Assembly: GCF_000019785.1 (NCBI RefSeq)
Contig: NC_010524.1
Coordinates: 2,046,001-2,110,000, forward strand
Source: Leptothrix cholodnii SP-6
GTDB taxonomy: Bacteria; Pseudomonadota; Gammaproteobacteria; Burkholderiales; Burkholderiaceae_C
Length of the DNA stretch: 64,000 nt
Direction of reading: 5' to 3'
Of this stretch, positions 9,348 to 17,671 are shown one piece after another. Numbering within the stretch: the stretch's first letter is position 1; each line of letters begins with the position of its first letter. Made by a program: the position numbers and the translations under genes. The notes under the pieces are model-generated. The model did not search any database. It was not told the DNA's origin and saw only the letters and a program-made list of their open reading frames with translations.

Positions 9348-11624
9348 ATGAAGACGACGCGCCTCGACGTCGGGGCCGAGTCGGCTTCGCCGATCCTGCA
9401 ACTGGCCGATGCGGTCGGCACGGCCGGCCAGCCCGACGCCGGCCAGGAAACCGAGCGGCTCGAGCGGGCCCGTGCCTTTGCCGTGCCCTTGCTGAGCGGG
9501 CACCGGTTCGACACCGGTGAAGACGCGCTCGAACACGCGGACGGCGTGGCGCAGATCCTCAAGAGCGTGGGTGCCGCGCCGTCGATGCAGGCGGCGGTCT
9601 ACCTGGTCTACGCCGGCGATTTCCTGACCGACCCCGAGACGGTGGTCAGCCAGGCTTTCGGCCCGTCGTACGCGAGCCTGGTGACGCACACGCGCAAGCT
9701 GGTGAAGCTGCAGCGCAGCGCGCGCGATGCCTTGCTCGAGGAAACCGACCAGGAGGTGCTGGCCGAGCAGCTCGAGCGCGTGCGCAAGATGCTGCTGGCG
9801 TTTTCACACGACCTGCGGGTGGTGCTGCTGCGGTTGGCGTCGCGGCTGCAGACGCTGCGCTTCCACGCGGCCAGCCGCACGCCGTGCCCGCGGGCCTTGG
9901 CGCGCGAGAGCCAGCAGGTGTTCGCGCCACTGGCCAACCGGCTCGGCATCTGGCAGATCAAATGGGAGCTGGAGGACCTGGCGTTCAGGTTCCTGCAGCC
10001 CGAGCAGTACAAGCGGATCGCCCGCCTGCTCGATGAAAAACGCGTCGAGCGCGAGACCGGCATCGAGCGTGCCCGCGAACACCTGGCACAAGCCCTGGCG
10101 CAGGCGGGTGTGCAGGCGCAGGTACAGGGCCGGCCCAAGCACATCTACAGCATCTGGAAAAAGATGCAGGGCAAGAGCCTCGATTTCTCGCGGGTCTTCG
10201 ATGTGAGCGCGCTGCGGGTGATCGTCGCCGATGTGCGCGACTGCTATGCCGCGCTCAGCCGCGTGCACGAGCTCTGGCATGCGCTGCCCGACGAGTTCGA
10301 CGACTACATCGCCCGGCCCAAGGCCAACGGCTACCAGTCGCTGCATACGGTGGTGCTCGACGACGAGCAGCGCCCGTTCGAGATCCAGATCCGCACCCGC
10401 GAGATGCACGAACACGCCGAGAGCGGCGTGGCCGCGCACTGGGCCTACAAGGAGGCCGGCAGCAAGGGTTACGCCGGTGTCAGCGCAGCGGGCGACTTCG
10501 AGGATCGCGTGGCCCTGGCGCGCCGTGCGGTGCTGCATCAGCTGCTGGCCTGGGAGCGCGATTTCGCCGGCCAGAGCGCGGCCCAGGCCGCCGGGCTGGG
10601 CGGGCAGGGCGCAGGCGCCGGGTTCTTCGAGGACCGCATCTACGTGCTCACGCCGCAGGGCAGCGTGATCGAGTTGCCGGCCGGGGCCACGGCGATCGAC
10701 TTCGCCTACCAGCTGCACACCGACCTCGGCCACCGCTGCCGGGGCGCGCGTGTCGACGGGGCGCTGGTGCCGCTGATCACGCCGCTCAAGAGCGGACAGA
10801 CGGTGGAGATCGTCGCCGCCAAGGAGGGCGGGCCGTCGCTCGACTGGCTCAACCCGCAGCTCGGTTATCTGCAGAGCCACCGCGCGCGGGCCAAGGCGCG
10901 CGCCTGGTTCAATGCCCGTGCCTTGCAGGACACCGTCGCACGCGGGCGCGAGGCGGTCGACAAGCTGCTGCAGCGCGAAGGCCGCACGGCCATCAAGCTC
11001 GACGAGCTGGCCACGCAGCTGGGTTTCCGTCATGCCGAGGCGCTGTTCGAGGTGGTCGGCAAGGACGAGTATTCGTTGCGCAACATCGAGCTGCAGCTGC
11101 GCCCGCCCGAGCCGGTGGTCGAAGACGACACGCCGGTGTTCAAGCGGTCACGCAGCCATGCCGGCGGCGGCAATGGCGTGCTGGTGGTCGGTGTCGGATC
11201 GCTGCTCACGCAACTGGCGCATTGCTGCCGGCCGGCGCCGCCCGACGTGATCGGTGGGTTCGTCACCCGCAGCAAGGGCGTGGCGGTTCACCGCAAGGAC
11301 TGCCTGAACTTTCGCGAGATGGTGGCGCGCCACCCCGAGCGTGCGATCCCTGTCACCTGGGGCAGCCAGGGCGCTTCTGACGGACGCAATGCGGTCTACC
11401 CGGTCAACGTCTCGGTGACGGCCGTCGACCGGCAAGGCCTGCTGCGCGACATCTCGGAGGTGTTCGCCAAGGAGAAGATGAACGTCACCGGCGTGCACAC
11501 CCGCTCGGTCAAGGGCACGGCCTGGATGACCTTCACAGTCGAGGTGGCCGACTCGGCGCTGCTGGCTCACGTGCTGAGCCTGGTCGCATCGGTGAACGGC
11601 GTGCGGAGCGCACAGCGCCGTTGA
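9348..11624 (+). CDS. relA: RelA-type (p)ppGpp synthetase
   Basis: A 758-residue stringent-response enzyme that transfers pyrophosphate from ATP to GDP/GTP. The N-terminal HD hydrolase region is degenerate: where SpoT has the HDxxED motif this protein reads YLVYAGDFL, so hydrolase activity is not expected. The synthetase domain is intact (GRPKHIYSIWKKM, ARPKANGYQSLHT) with the EFDD acidic motif typical of RelA rather than the RxKD of SpoT. It is followed by a TGS domain (IYVLTPQGSVIELPAGA), a Cys/His-containing zinc-finger-like region (HCCRPAP, HRKDC) and a C-terminal ACT domain. GAGG ribosome site 7 bases before ATG 9348. Ribosome-associated, activated by uncharged tRNA, by family knowledge. 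Confidence 0.95.
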   Translation: MKTTRLDVGAESASPILQLADAVGTAGQPDAGQETERLERARAFAVPLLSGHRFDTGEDALEHADGVAQILKSVGAAPSMQAAVYLVYAGDFLTDPETVVSQAFGPSYASLVTHTRKLVKLQRSARDALLEETDQEVLAEQLERVRKMLLAFSHDLRVVLLRLASRLQTLRFHAASRTPCPRALARESQQVFAPLANRLGIWQIKWELEDLAFRFLQPEQYKRIARLLDEKRVERETGIERAREHLAQALAQAGVQAQVQGRPKHIYSIWKKMQGKSLDFSRVFDVSALRVIVADVRDCYAALSRVHELWHALPDEFDDYIARPKANGYQSLHTVVLDDEQRPFEIQIRTREMHEHAESGVAAHWAYKEAGSKGYAGVSAAGDFEDRVALARRAVLHQLLAWERDFAGQSAAQAAGLGGQGAGAGFFEDRIYVLTPQGSVIELPAGATAIDFAYQLHTDLGHRCRGARVDGALVPLITPLKSGQTVEIVAAKEGGPSLDWLNPQLGYLQSHRARAKARAWFNARALQDTVARGREAVDKLLQREGRTAIKLDELATQLGFRHAEALFEVVGKDEYSLRNIELQLRPPEPVVEDDTPVFKRSRSHAGGGNGVLVVGVGSLLTQLAHCCRPAPPDVIGGFVTRSKGVAVHRKDCLNFREMVARHPERAIPVTWGSQGASDGRNAVYPVNVSVTAVDRQGLLRDISEVFAKEKMNVTGVHTRSVKGTAWMTFTVEVADSALLAHVLSLVASVNGVRSAQRR

Positions 11625-11647
11625 AGCAAAATTGTTTGCCGAAGTTG

Positions 11648-11675
11648 TTGACGGTTTTGAAAACGATGCTATAGT
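11648..11675 (+). promoter_or_regulatory. Promoter of tRNA-Val(GAC)
   Basis: TTGACG (11648-11653) and TATAGT (11670-11675) separated by 16 bp, ending 13 bp before the tRNA. Near-consensus sigma-70 elements placed correctly for a tRNA transcript. Confidence 0.75.
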
Positions 11676-11688
11676 CTAAGTCTTCGTT

Positions 11689-11765
11689 AGGCGCGTAGCT
11701 CAGCTGGTTAGAGCACCACCTTGACATGGTGGGGGTCGTTGGTTCGAGTCCAATCGCGCCTACCA
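11689..11765 (+). tRNA. tRNA-Val(GAC)
   Basis: A 77-nt cloverleaf with encoded CCA. The acceptor stem AGGCGCG pairs with CGCGCCT, the anticodon loop TTGACAT gives GAC, flanked by a perfect CCACC/GGTGG stem, and TTCGAGT is the T loop. It has its own promoter and terminator, so it is a single-tRNA transcript. A second valine tRNA (UAC) lies at 46.2 kb. Confidence 0.97.
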
Positions 11766-11780
11766 GAAATGGTAGGCATC

Positions 11781-11814
11781 AAGCCCGGCAGATCTCAGAT
11801 CTGTCGGGCTTTTT
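11781..11814 (+). terminator. Rho-independent terminator after tRNA-Val
   Basis: A long near-perfect palindrome (AAGCCCGGCAGATCT ... AGATCTGTCGGGCTT) followed by TTTT, 16 bp after the tRNA. One G-T pair interrupts the stem. Confidence 0.9.
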
Positions 11815-11904
11815 CGCATCCGCAGCGTCGCTGACAAACCCCAGTGCCTGCTGCTGCAGGCACTGCCTAGAATCATTGTGCAGTTGCACCCAGGAGAGTC
11901 TTGC

Positions 11905-12492
11905 ATGCCAGCCAATCGCCGCACCGCCGAGCCCAGCGAGGGCCCCACTGACGGACTGCGCGTGCTCAAGAAATACCCGAACCGCCGGCTTTACGACACC
12001 CGGACCAGCAGCTACATCACGCTGGCCGATGTCAAGCAGATGGTGCTCGACTCCGAGAACTTCGAGATTCGTGACGCCAAGTCGGGCGACGAACTCACGC
12101 GCAGCATCCTGCTGCAGATCATTCTCGAGGAAGAGTCGGCCGGCGTGCCGATGTTCTCGACCGAGATGCTGGGCCAGATCATCCGCTTCTACGGCCACAC
12201 GATGCAGGGCCTGATGGGCGCCTACCTCGAGAAGAACCTGCAGGCGTTCATCGACATGCAGAAGCGCTTCGCCGAGCAGACCGGCGGGCTCTATGAGGGC
12301 AAGGCGTTCAATGCCGATGCCTGGTCGCAGTTCATGTCGATGCAGGCGCCGGTGATGCAGGGCTTCATGGGCAGCTACCTCGAACAGTCCAAGAGCGTGT
12401 TCGCGAAGATGCAGGAGCAGATGCAGAAGCAGGCCGAGAGCTTCTTCCCCGGCATGTCGGGGCTCACGCCGCCACCGAGCAGCAAGGGTTGA
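11905..12492 (+). CDS. phaR: Polyhydroxyalkanoate synthesis repressor PhaR
   Basis: A 195-residue regulator that binds both DNA and polyhydroxybutyrate granules and represses phasin genes. The N-terminal PHB/PHA accumulation regulator DNA-binding domain is diagnostic: KKYPNRRLYDTRTSSYITL near residues 25-43, then DVKQMVLDSENFEIRDAKSG and the ITR-type helix LTRSILLQIILEEE. The C-terminal half has the Met/Gln-rich, amphipathic pattern of the family. ATG 11905 has an AGGAGA ribosome site 9 bases upstream; a GTG at 11878 in frame lacks one. No pha biosynthesis genes are adjacent, but bdhA is nearby. Confidence 0.93.
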   Translation: MPANRRTAEPSEGPTDGLRVLKKYPNRRLYDTRTSSYITLADVKQMVLDSENFEIRDAKSGDELTRSILLQIILEEESAGVPMFSTEMLGQIIRFYGHTMQGLMGAYLEKNLQAFIDMQKRFAEQTGGLYEGKAFNADAWSQFMSMQAPVMQGFMGSYLEQSKSVFAKMQEQMQKQAESFFPGMSGLTPPPSSKG

Positions 12493-12548
12493 AGAGTCGC
12501 CTGATTGCCTGGTGACGGCCGCACTTCGCGGTGCGATCAGGGCCGCGT

Positions 12549-13193
12549 TCAGCCCCGCCCGAGCCAGCCCGTCATCACCTGCCAGACGTTTTCGAGCATG
12601 CGCGGATGCGCTTGGGCGGTGGGGTGGATGCGGTCCGGCTGGAACCACTTCTGGGCGTCGGACGCGTCGGCAATGCCGGCGAGCAGGAACGGCACCAGCG
12701 CGGCACGTTCGCGCTGGGCCACCTTGCCGAACAGTCCGGCGAAATCGCGGCTGTAGGCCTGCCCGTAGTTGGGCGGCACCTGCATGCCCACGAGCATGAC
12801 TGCTGCGCCAGCAGCGCGGGCCGCCTGCGCCATCGCCAGCAGGTTGGCTTCGGTCATGGCCAGCGGCAGGCCGCGCAGGGCGTCGTTGCCGCCGAGCTCG
12901 ATCACCACGTGACTGGGCTTGTGCTGGACGAGCAGCGCCGGCAGGCGCGAGCGGCCACCCGAGGTGGTGTCGCCACTGATGCTGGCGTTGATCACGGTGT
13001 AGGCCGGCTTGTGCGCCGCCAGTCGGGCCTCGAGCAACGCGACCCAGCCGCTGCCGCGGGGCAGGCCGTATTCGGCCGACAGGCTGTCGCCGACCACCAG
13101 GATCTTGCGTTGCTGCGCTGCCGCCGCGAGTGCCGTGCCTGAAGACGCCAGTGCGGCGATCGCCCCTGCGCCGGCGGCGCGCAGCCCGATCAA
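12549..13193 (-). CDS. tesA: SGNH/GDSL arylesterase, TesA-like
   Basis: A periplasmic-type lysophospholipase/thioesterase/arylesterase of about 214 residues. All four SGNH blocks are present: block I VVGDSLSAEYGL with the nucleophile Ser, block II Gly in ASISGDTTSGG, block III GGNDALRG, and block V DRIHPTAQAH with Asp and His. An Ala-rich hydrophobic leader ending TALAAAA looks like a signal peptide. The start is uncertain: the only plausible initiator in frame before the leader is TTG at 13193; an ATG at 13200 is out of frame. Divergent from ybbA, as in E. coli tesA-ybbA, which supports the name. Confidence 0.88.
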   Translation of the reverse strand: MIGLRAAGAGAIAALASSGTALAAAAQQRKILVVGDSLSAEYGLPRGSGWVALLEARLAAHKPAYTVINASISGDTTSGGRSRLPALLVQHKPSHVVIELGGNDALRGLPLAMTEANLLAMAQAARAAGAAVMLVGMQVPPNYGQAYSRDFAGLFGKVAQRERAALVPFLLAGIADASDAQKWFQPDRIHPTAQAHPRMLENVWQVMTGWLGRG

Positions 13194-13236
13194 GATACAT
13201 TCGCGGCGCGAACAACAAGTCGAACGGGAAACTGGC

Positions 13237-13938
13237 GTGGGTACAGTCGTGGACAAGACAGGGTCGATCATCGAGGTCAAGGGCGTCACCAAGCAGGTGC
13301 ATGACGCAAGCGGTGTTCTGACGATTCTGCATGAGATCTCCTTTCGCCTGGCGGCCCGGGAATCGGTCGCGATCGTGGGCGCCTCGGGCTCCGGCAAGAG
13401 CACACTGCTGTCGATCCTGGCGGGGCTGGACGTGCCCAGCGCGGGCCAGGTTCGGCTGGCGGGCATCGACCTGTTTTCGCTCGATGAAGACGCCCGCGCC
13501 GCCGTGCGCGGCGAGCACGTCGGCTTCGTGTTCCAGAGCTTTCAGCTGATGGGTCACCTCACGGCGCTCGAGAACGTCATGCTGCCGCTCGAGTTGCGCG
13601 GCGAGCGCGATGCCCGGCGCATGGCCACCGAGATGCTGCAGCGGGTCGGGCTGGGTGCGCGGCTCGGACACTTTCCGAAATTGCTGTCGGGCGGTGAACA
13701 GCAGCGTGTCGCGCTGGCGCGGGCCTTCGTGGTGCGGCCGGCCCTGCTGCTGGCCGACGAGCCCACCGGCAGCCTCGACCACGCCACCGGCGAGGCGGTG
13801 ATGCAGCTGATGCTCGAACTCAACCGCGAGGTCGGCACCACGCTGGTCCTGGTGACGCACGACGTCGGCATCGCGGCACGTTGCGATCGGCAGATCCGCC
13901 TGGTCGCGGGGCGCATGCAGGTCGAGGCCGAGGCCTGA
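13237..13938 (+). CDS. ybbA: ABC transporter ATP-binding protein, YbbA-like
   Basis: A 233-residue MacB/LolD-type ATPase. Walker A GASGSGKST, Q loop FQSFQLM, signature LSGGEQQR, Walker B LLLADEPTGSLD and the switch His in VTHD are all intact. The closing VTHDVGIAARCDR-like segment and divergence from tesA match E. coli YbbA. YbbA normally works with the large permease YbbP encoded directly downstream; here the next gene is rlmB, so the permease is missing locally. Start: GTG 13237 with GGGAA upstream, or GTG 13249; no ATG is available near the domain. Function of the family is poorly defined (export of envelope components suggested). Confidence 0.85.
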   Translation: MGTVVDKTGSIIEVKGVTKQVHDASGVLTILHEISFRLAARESVAIVGASGSGKSTLLSILAGLDVPSAGQVRLAGIDLFSLDEDARAAVRGEHVGFVFQSFQLMGHLTALENVMLPLELRGERDARRMATEMLQRVGLGARLGHFPKLLSGGEQQRVALARAFVVRPALLLADEPTGSLDHATGEAVMQLMLELNREVGTTLVLVTHDVGIAARCDRQIRLVAGRMQVEAEA

Positions 13939-13958
13939 CCAGCCGCTAACATCGCCCG

Positions 13959-14693
13959 ATGTCTGCAAACAGCCTGCTTTTTGGATTCCACGCCGTCACG
14001 GTGCGCGTCAAGACCGCGCCCGCCTCGGTGCTCGAGGTGCATGTCGATCCGGCCCGGCGCGACGCGCGCATGCGCCAGTTCGTCGCGCGGGTCGAGGCCG
14101 CCGGCATCAGGCTGATCGAGACCGACGACAAGCGCCTCGGCCAGATGGCCGGCAACACGCGCCACCAGGGCGTGGTCGCGCGGGTCAACGTGCTGGCGCC
14201 GATCCACTCGCTCGACGATCTGCTCGATGCCGTCGAGGGTCCGCCGCTGGTCCTGGTGCTCGACGGCGTGACCGATCCGCACAACCTCGGCGCCTGCCTG
14301 CGCGTGGCCGACGGGGCTGGCGCCCACGCGGTGATCGCGCCCAAGGACCACGCCGTCGGTGTCAACGCCACGGTCGCCAAGGTCGCCAGCGGAGCCGCCG
14401 AGACGGTGCCGTACTTCATGGTGACGAACCTGGCGCGCACGCTCAACGAACTGAAGGAACGCGACATCCGCGTCATCGGCACCAGCGAGGACGCCACCCA
14501 GTCGATCTACGACATCGACCTGAGCGGCCCGGTCGCGATCGTGCTCGGTGCCGAAGGCCCCGGCATGCGCCAGCTCACGCGCAAGACCTGCGACGAGCTC
14601 GTGCACATCCCGATGCGCGGCGCGGTCGAGAGCCTGAACGTGTCGGTCGCGTCGGCGGTGTGCCTCTACGAAGCCCTGCGGCAGCGCCAATGA
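13959..14693 (+). CDS. rlmB: 23S rRNA (guanosine-2251-2'-O)-methyltransferase
   Basis: A 244-residue SPOUT-class methyltransferase that 2'-O-methylates G2251 of 23S rRNA. The N-terminal substrate-binding domain (LLFGFHAV start, HQGVVA) precedes the trefoil-knot domain with its three motifs: DPHNLGACLR, IVLGAEGPGM and IPMRGAVESLNVSVASAV. Length equals the E. coli protein (243). The stop overlaps the start of cobB (ATGA at 14690-14693), so the two are translationally coupled. Confidence 0.95.
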   Translation: MSANSLLFGFHAVTVRVKTAPASVLEVHVDPARRDARMRQFVARVEAAGIRLIETDDKRLGQMAGNTRHQGVVARVNVLAPIHSLDDLLDAVEGPPLVLVLDGVTDPHNLGACLRVADGAGAHAVIAPKDHAVGVNATVAKVASGAAETVPYFMVTNLARTLNELKERDIRVIGTSEDATQSIYDIDLSGPVAIVLGAEGPGMRQLTRKTCDELVHIPMRGAVESLNVSVASAVCLYEALRQRQ

Positions 14694-15466
14694 GCCTGCC
14701 GCAGAGCCGGCATCCGTTGCGGGACCTGCGCGTCCGCCTGCGTCACGCCGGGCGCATCTGCGTGTTCAGCGGCGCGGGCATGTCGGCCGAGAGCGGCATC
14801 CCGACCTTTCGTGATGCGCAGACCGGCCTGTGGGCCCGGTTCGACCCGATGCAGCTCGCCAGCGCCGAAGGCTTTCGTGCCGATCCGGCGCAGGTCTGGG
14901 ACTGGTATGCGATGCGTCGCGAGGGCGTGCGCCAGGCGCAGCCCAACGCCGGGCATGTTGCGCTGGCGGCGTATGCGCGCCGGCATCCGGGGCGCCTGCG
15001 CATCGTCACGCAGAACGTCGACGACCTGCACCAGCGTGCCGGCTGTGCCGAGGTGATCCGCCTGCACGGCGACATCCTGGCCGATCGGTGGCTCGATCCC
15101 TGTGCGCATGCGGGCGCTGCCGACGCGCCGGTGTGCGAGGTCGATCCGGCCGCACCCGATGCCCGGCCGCCGCGCTGCCGGCATTGCGGCAACCTGCTGC
15201 GCCCGGCGGTGGTGTGGTTCGGTGAAAACCTGCCGTACGACGCACTGACGGCGGCCGAGGCTGCGGTCTCCGAGGCCGACGTGCTGCTGGTGGTGGGCAC
15301 GTCGGGTTCGGTCTGGCCGGCGGCGGGGCTGGTGGCGCGCGCACGCCATGCCGGCGCGCACGTGGTGATCATCAATCCGCAAGCCACCGAGATCGACGAG
15401 GAGGCGCACCTGGTCCTGAGCGCTACGGCGGCCCGGATGCTGCCGCGATTGTTCGACCCCCTGTAG
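14690..15466 (+). CDS. cobB: NAD-dependent protein deacylase (sirtuin)
   Basis: A 258-residue sirtuin that removes acyl groups from lysine using NAD. The NAD-binding motifs [15 protein letters not shown] and [11 protein letters not shown] are present, the catalytic His lies in RLHGDI, and four cysteines (CAHAG... VC, then CRHCG) form the zinc site. VVWFGENLP and [10 protein letters not shown] follow as in the family. The spacing between the zinc pairs is long, consistent with some proteobacterial class III or unclassified sirtuins. Starts inside the rlmB stop codon. Confidence 0.92.
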   Translation: MSLPQSRHPLRDLRVRLRHAGRICVFSGAGMSAESGIPTFRDAQTGLWARFDPMQLASAEGFRADPAQVWDWYAMRREGVRQAQPNAGHVALAAYARRHPGRLRIVTQNVDDLHQRAGCAEVIRLHGDILADRWLDPCAHAGAADAPVCEVDPAAPDARPPRCRHCGNLLRPAVVWFGENLPYDALTAAEAAVSEADVLLVVGTSGSVWPAAGLVARARHAGAHVVIINPQATEIDEEAHLVLSATAARMLPRLFDPL

Positions 15467-15527
15467 CCGATCGGCTGCCCGGTGCCGCTCGTTACACTGG
15501 CGTGAACTTGCCACCCCGGACTTCGCC

Positions 15528-16154
15528 ATGCCCGTCATTGCCGTCACACATCCGCTGGTGCGCCACAAGATCGGCCTGCTGCGCGAGGCGGCGATCTCCA
15601 ACAAGCAGTTCCGTGAGCTGACCCATGAACTGGCCTGCCTGCTGACCTGCGAGGCCACCGCCGACCTGCCGATGCAGGCCGCCACCATCGCGTGCTGGAG
15701 CGGGCCGGTGCAGATCGAGCAGCTGGCCGGACGCAAGATCACGGTGATGCCGATCCTGCGCGCCGGCTTGGGCATGCTCGAGGGCGTGCTCGGCCTGATC
15801 CCGACCGCCCAGGTCAGCGTGATCGGCCTGGCGCGCAACCACGCCACGCTGCAGCCCGAGTGCTACTGCGAAAAGCTCGTCGACCACCTCGACGAGCGCA
15901 TCGCGTTGATCATCGACCCGATGCTCGCCACCGCCGGCTCCATGATCGCCGCCATCGACGTGCTGAAGGCACAGGGCTGCACCGATGTGCGAGCCCTGGT
16001 GCTGGTGGCCGCGCCCGAAGGCATCGCCGCGCTCGAGGCCGCGCACCCTGACGTGCGCTGCTGGGCCGCGGCCATCGACAGCCGGCTCGACGAGGTCGGC
16101 TACATCATCCCCGGCCTGGGCGATGCGGGCGACAAGATCTTCGGCACCGTCTGA
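15528..16154 (+). CDS. upp: Uracil phosphoribosyltransferase
   Basis: A 208-residue pyrimidine-salvage enzyme converting uracil and PRPP to UMP. Typical opening [12 protein letters not shown], central [14 protein letters not shown], the PRPP-binding stretch [12 protein letters not shown] and the C-terminal uracil-binding [16 protein letters not shown] are present. Length is exactly that of E. coli Upp. A GTTACACT hexamer region about 37 bp upstream could be a minus-10 element, but no good minus-35 is seen. No uracil transporter gene follows; a small lipoprotein gene comes next. Confidence 0.97.
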   Translation: MPVIAVTHPLVRHKIGLLREAAISNKQFRELTHELACLLTCEATADLPMQAATIACWSGPVQIEQLAGRKITVMPILRAGLGMLEGVLGLIPTAQVSVIGLARNHATLQPECYCEKLVDHLDERIALIIDPMLATAGSMIAAIDVLKAQGCTDVRALVLVAAPEGIAALEAAHPDVRCWAAAIDSRLDEVGYIIPGLGDAGDKIFGTV

Positions 16155-16184
16155 ATCCGCGTCTCAACTTGCGTACACCGTCCC

Positions 16185-16559
16185 ATGTCCATGCAGACTC
16201 AATCCCCTCGCTCGCGCCCTGGCCTGACCGTGCTCGCGGCCGGCCTTGCCGTCACGTTCTTGTTGGCGGGTTGCACCCAGGAGCGCCAGAACGAGATCCG
16301 CCGCGGCATCCAGAACTGGACCGGCACCAACGGCGTGCTCGAGATCTACGCCGGTGAAAAGCTGGTGCGCCGCTTCGTCAAGATCGACAAGATGAGCACC
16401 GCCTACGGCACCGACGACAGCAATCCGCGGCCTTATCGCTACGGCTACGGCGTGCTCGACGAAAACCTCGACGGTGTCGACAGCAGTGGCGAGAAGCGGG
16501 TGTACTTCGAGGTCAGCGACTACTCGACGTCCTACGTCTTCTACGAGAGCCCGCGCTGA
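16185..16559 (+). CDS. Small putative lipoprotein of unknown function
   Basis: A 124-residue protein with a clear lipoprotein signal: basic start, hydrophobic segment at about 15-28 and lipobox LLAGC (Cys near residue 29). The mature part, about 95 residues, is rich in Tyr, Asp and Arg (for example RPYRYGYGVLDENLDG and the final STSYVFYES) and matches no family I can name. Alternative start ATG at 16191. It follows upp by 30 bp on the same strand and converges on the dehydrogenase gene. The codon pattern is that of a real gene. Confidence 0.75.
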   Translation: MSMQTQSPRSRPGLTVLAAGLAVTFLLAGCTQERQNEIRRGIQNWTGTNGVLEIYAGEKLVRRFVKIDKMSTAYGTDDSNPRPYRYGYGVLDENLDGVDSSGEKRVYFEVSDYSTSYVFYESPR

Positions 16560-16580
16560 GCGGGCCCGAGCCGGGCATCG

Positions 16581-17597
16581 TCAGGGCCTTGCCGCCTTCA
16601 GCGAGTCGGGATTGACGATGTGGCTCGGCTTGCCGTCGAGGTAGTTGACGATGTTCTGGAACGCTGCGCTGAAGTACTGCTCGTAGCTGTCGAGCTCGAC
16701 ATAGCCGACGTGCGGCGTGCAGACCGCGTTCTCGAGGCGCAGCAGCGGATGGCCTTGCAGGATCGGCTCGCTCTCGAACACGTCGACCGCAGCCATGCCC
16801 GGACGCCCGCGGTTGAGCGCCGTCACCAGCATGTTGTCCTTGACCAGTTCGGCGCGCGAGGTGTTCACGAACAGGGCCGTGGGCTTCATGCGCGACAGAT
16901 CCTCCAGCCCGATCAGGCCGCGGGTGGCTTCGACCAGCCGCAGGTGGACGCTCAGCACGTCGCTGCTCTCGAACAGGGCCTCGCGGCTGCTGGCCACGGC
17001 AAACCCGTCGGCTGCCGCCGCTGCCCGGGAGGCTTCGCTGCCCCAGACCTGCACGTCCATGCCGAACGCCAGGCCGTAGCCGGCCACGAGCCTGCCGATC
17101 CGGCCGTAGCCCCAGATGCCGAGCGTGCGTCCCTTGAGCACCAGGCCGAGGCTGAAGTTCGGCGGCATCGAACCCGCCTTCAGTCCCGACTGCTGCCACG
17201 CGCCATGCTTGAGGTTGCCGATGTACTGCGGCAGGCGCCGCATCGCCGCCATGATCAGGGCCCAGGTCAGCTCGGCCGGCGCGACCGGCGAACCCACGCC
17301 TTCGGCCACCGCGATGCCCAGTCGCGTGCAGGCTTCGATGTCGATGTGCGAGCCGGCCCGTCCGGTCTGGGCGATCAGTCGAAGGCGCGGCAGCTTCTCG
17401 AGCAGGGCCTTCGGGAACTGCGTGCGTTCACGGATCAGCACCAGGATCTCGGCATCCTTGAGGCGGATCGCCAGCTGACCGATCCCCTTGACGGTGTTGG
17501 TGAAGACTTTGGGGTTGTAGGGCTCCAGAAGCTCGGCACACTTGAGTTTGCGTACCGCGTCCTGGTAGTCGTCCAGAATGATGATGTTCATGGGCAT
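16581..17597 (-). CDS. D-2-hydroxyacid dehydrogenase family protein
   Basis: A 338-residue NAD(P)-dependent dehydrogenase of the 2-hydroxyacid/phosphoglycerate dehydrogenase family. The Rossmann fingerprint GIWGYGRIGRLVAGYG is followed by the catalytic Arg (FVNTSRAEL), Glu (DVFESEP) and His (CTPHVGY). Substrate cannot be assigned. The N-terminal NIIILDDYQDAV opening is common in a Burkholderiales subgroup. The start is uncertain between ATG 17591, 17597 and 17615; none has a strong ribosome site. Head-to-head with the penicillin-acylase-family gene, whose ribosome site lies 60 bp away. Confidence 0.85.
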   Translation of the reverse strand: MPMNIIILDDYQDAVRKLKCAELLEPYNPKVFTNTVKGIGQLAIRLKDAEILVLIRERTQFPKALLEKLPRLRLIAQTGRAGSHIDIEACTRLGIAVAEGVGSPVAPAELTWALIMAAMRRLPQYIGNLKHGAWQQSGLKAGSMPPNFSLGLVLKGRTLGIWGYGRIGRLVAGYGLAFGMDVQVWGSEASRAAAAADGFAVASSREALFESSDVLSVHLRLVEATRGLIGLEDLSRMKPTALFVNTSRAELVKDNMLVTALNRGRPGMAAVDVFESEPILQGHPLLRLENAVCTPHVGYVELDSYEQYFSAAFQNIVNYLDGKPSHIVNPDSLKAARP

Positions 17598-17671
17598 GGG
17601 GCTCGATCGGCGCATTGTGCCTCCAGCCGCCCGGGGCGCGCGTCACACCCGACACTTGGAGGAGACACCAC

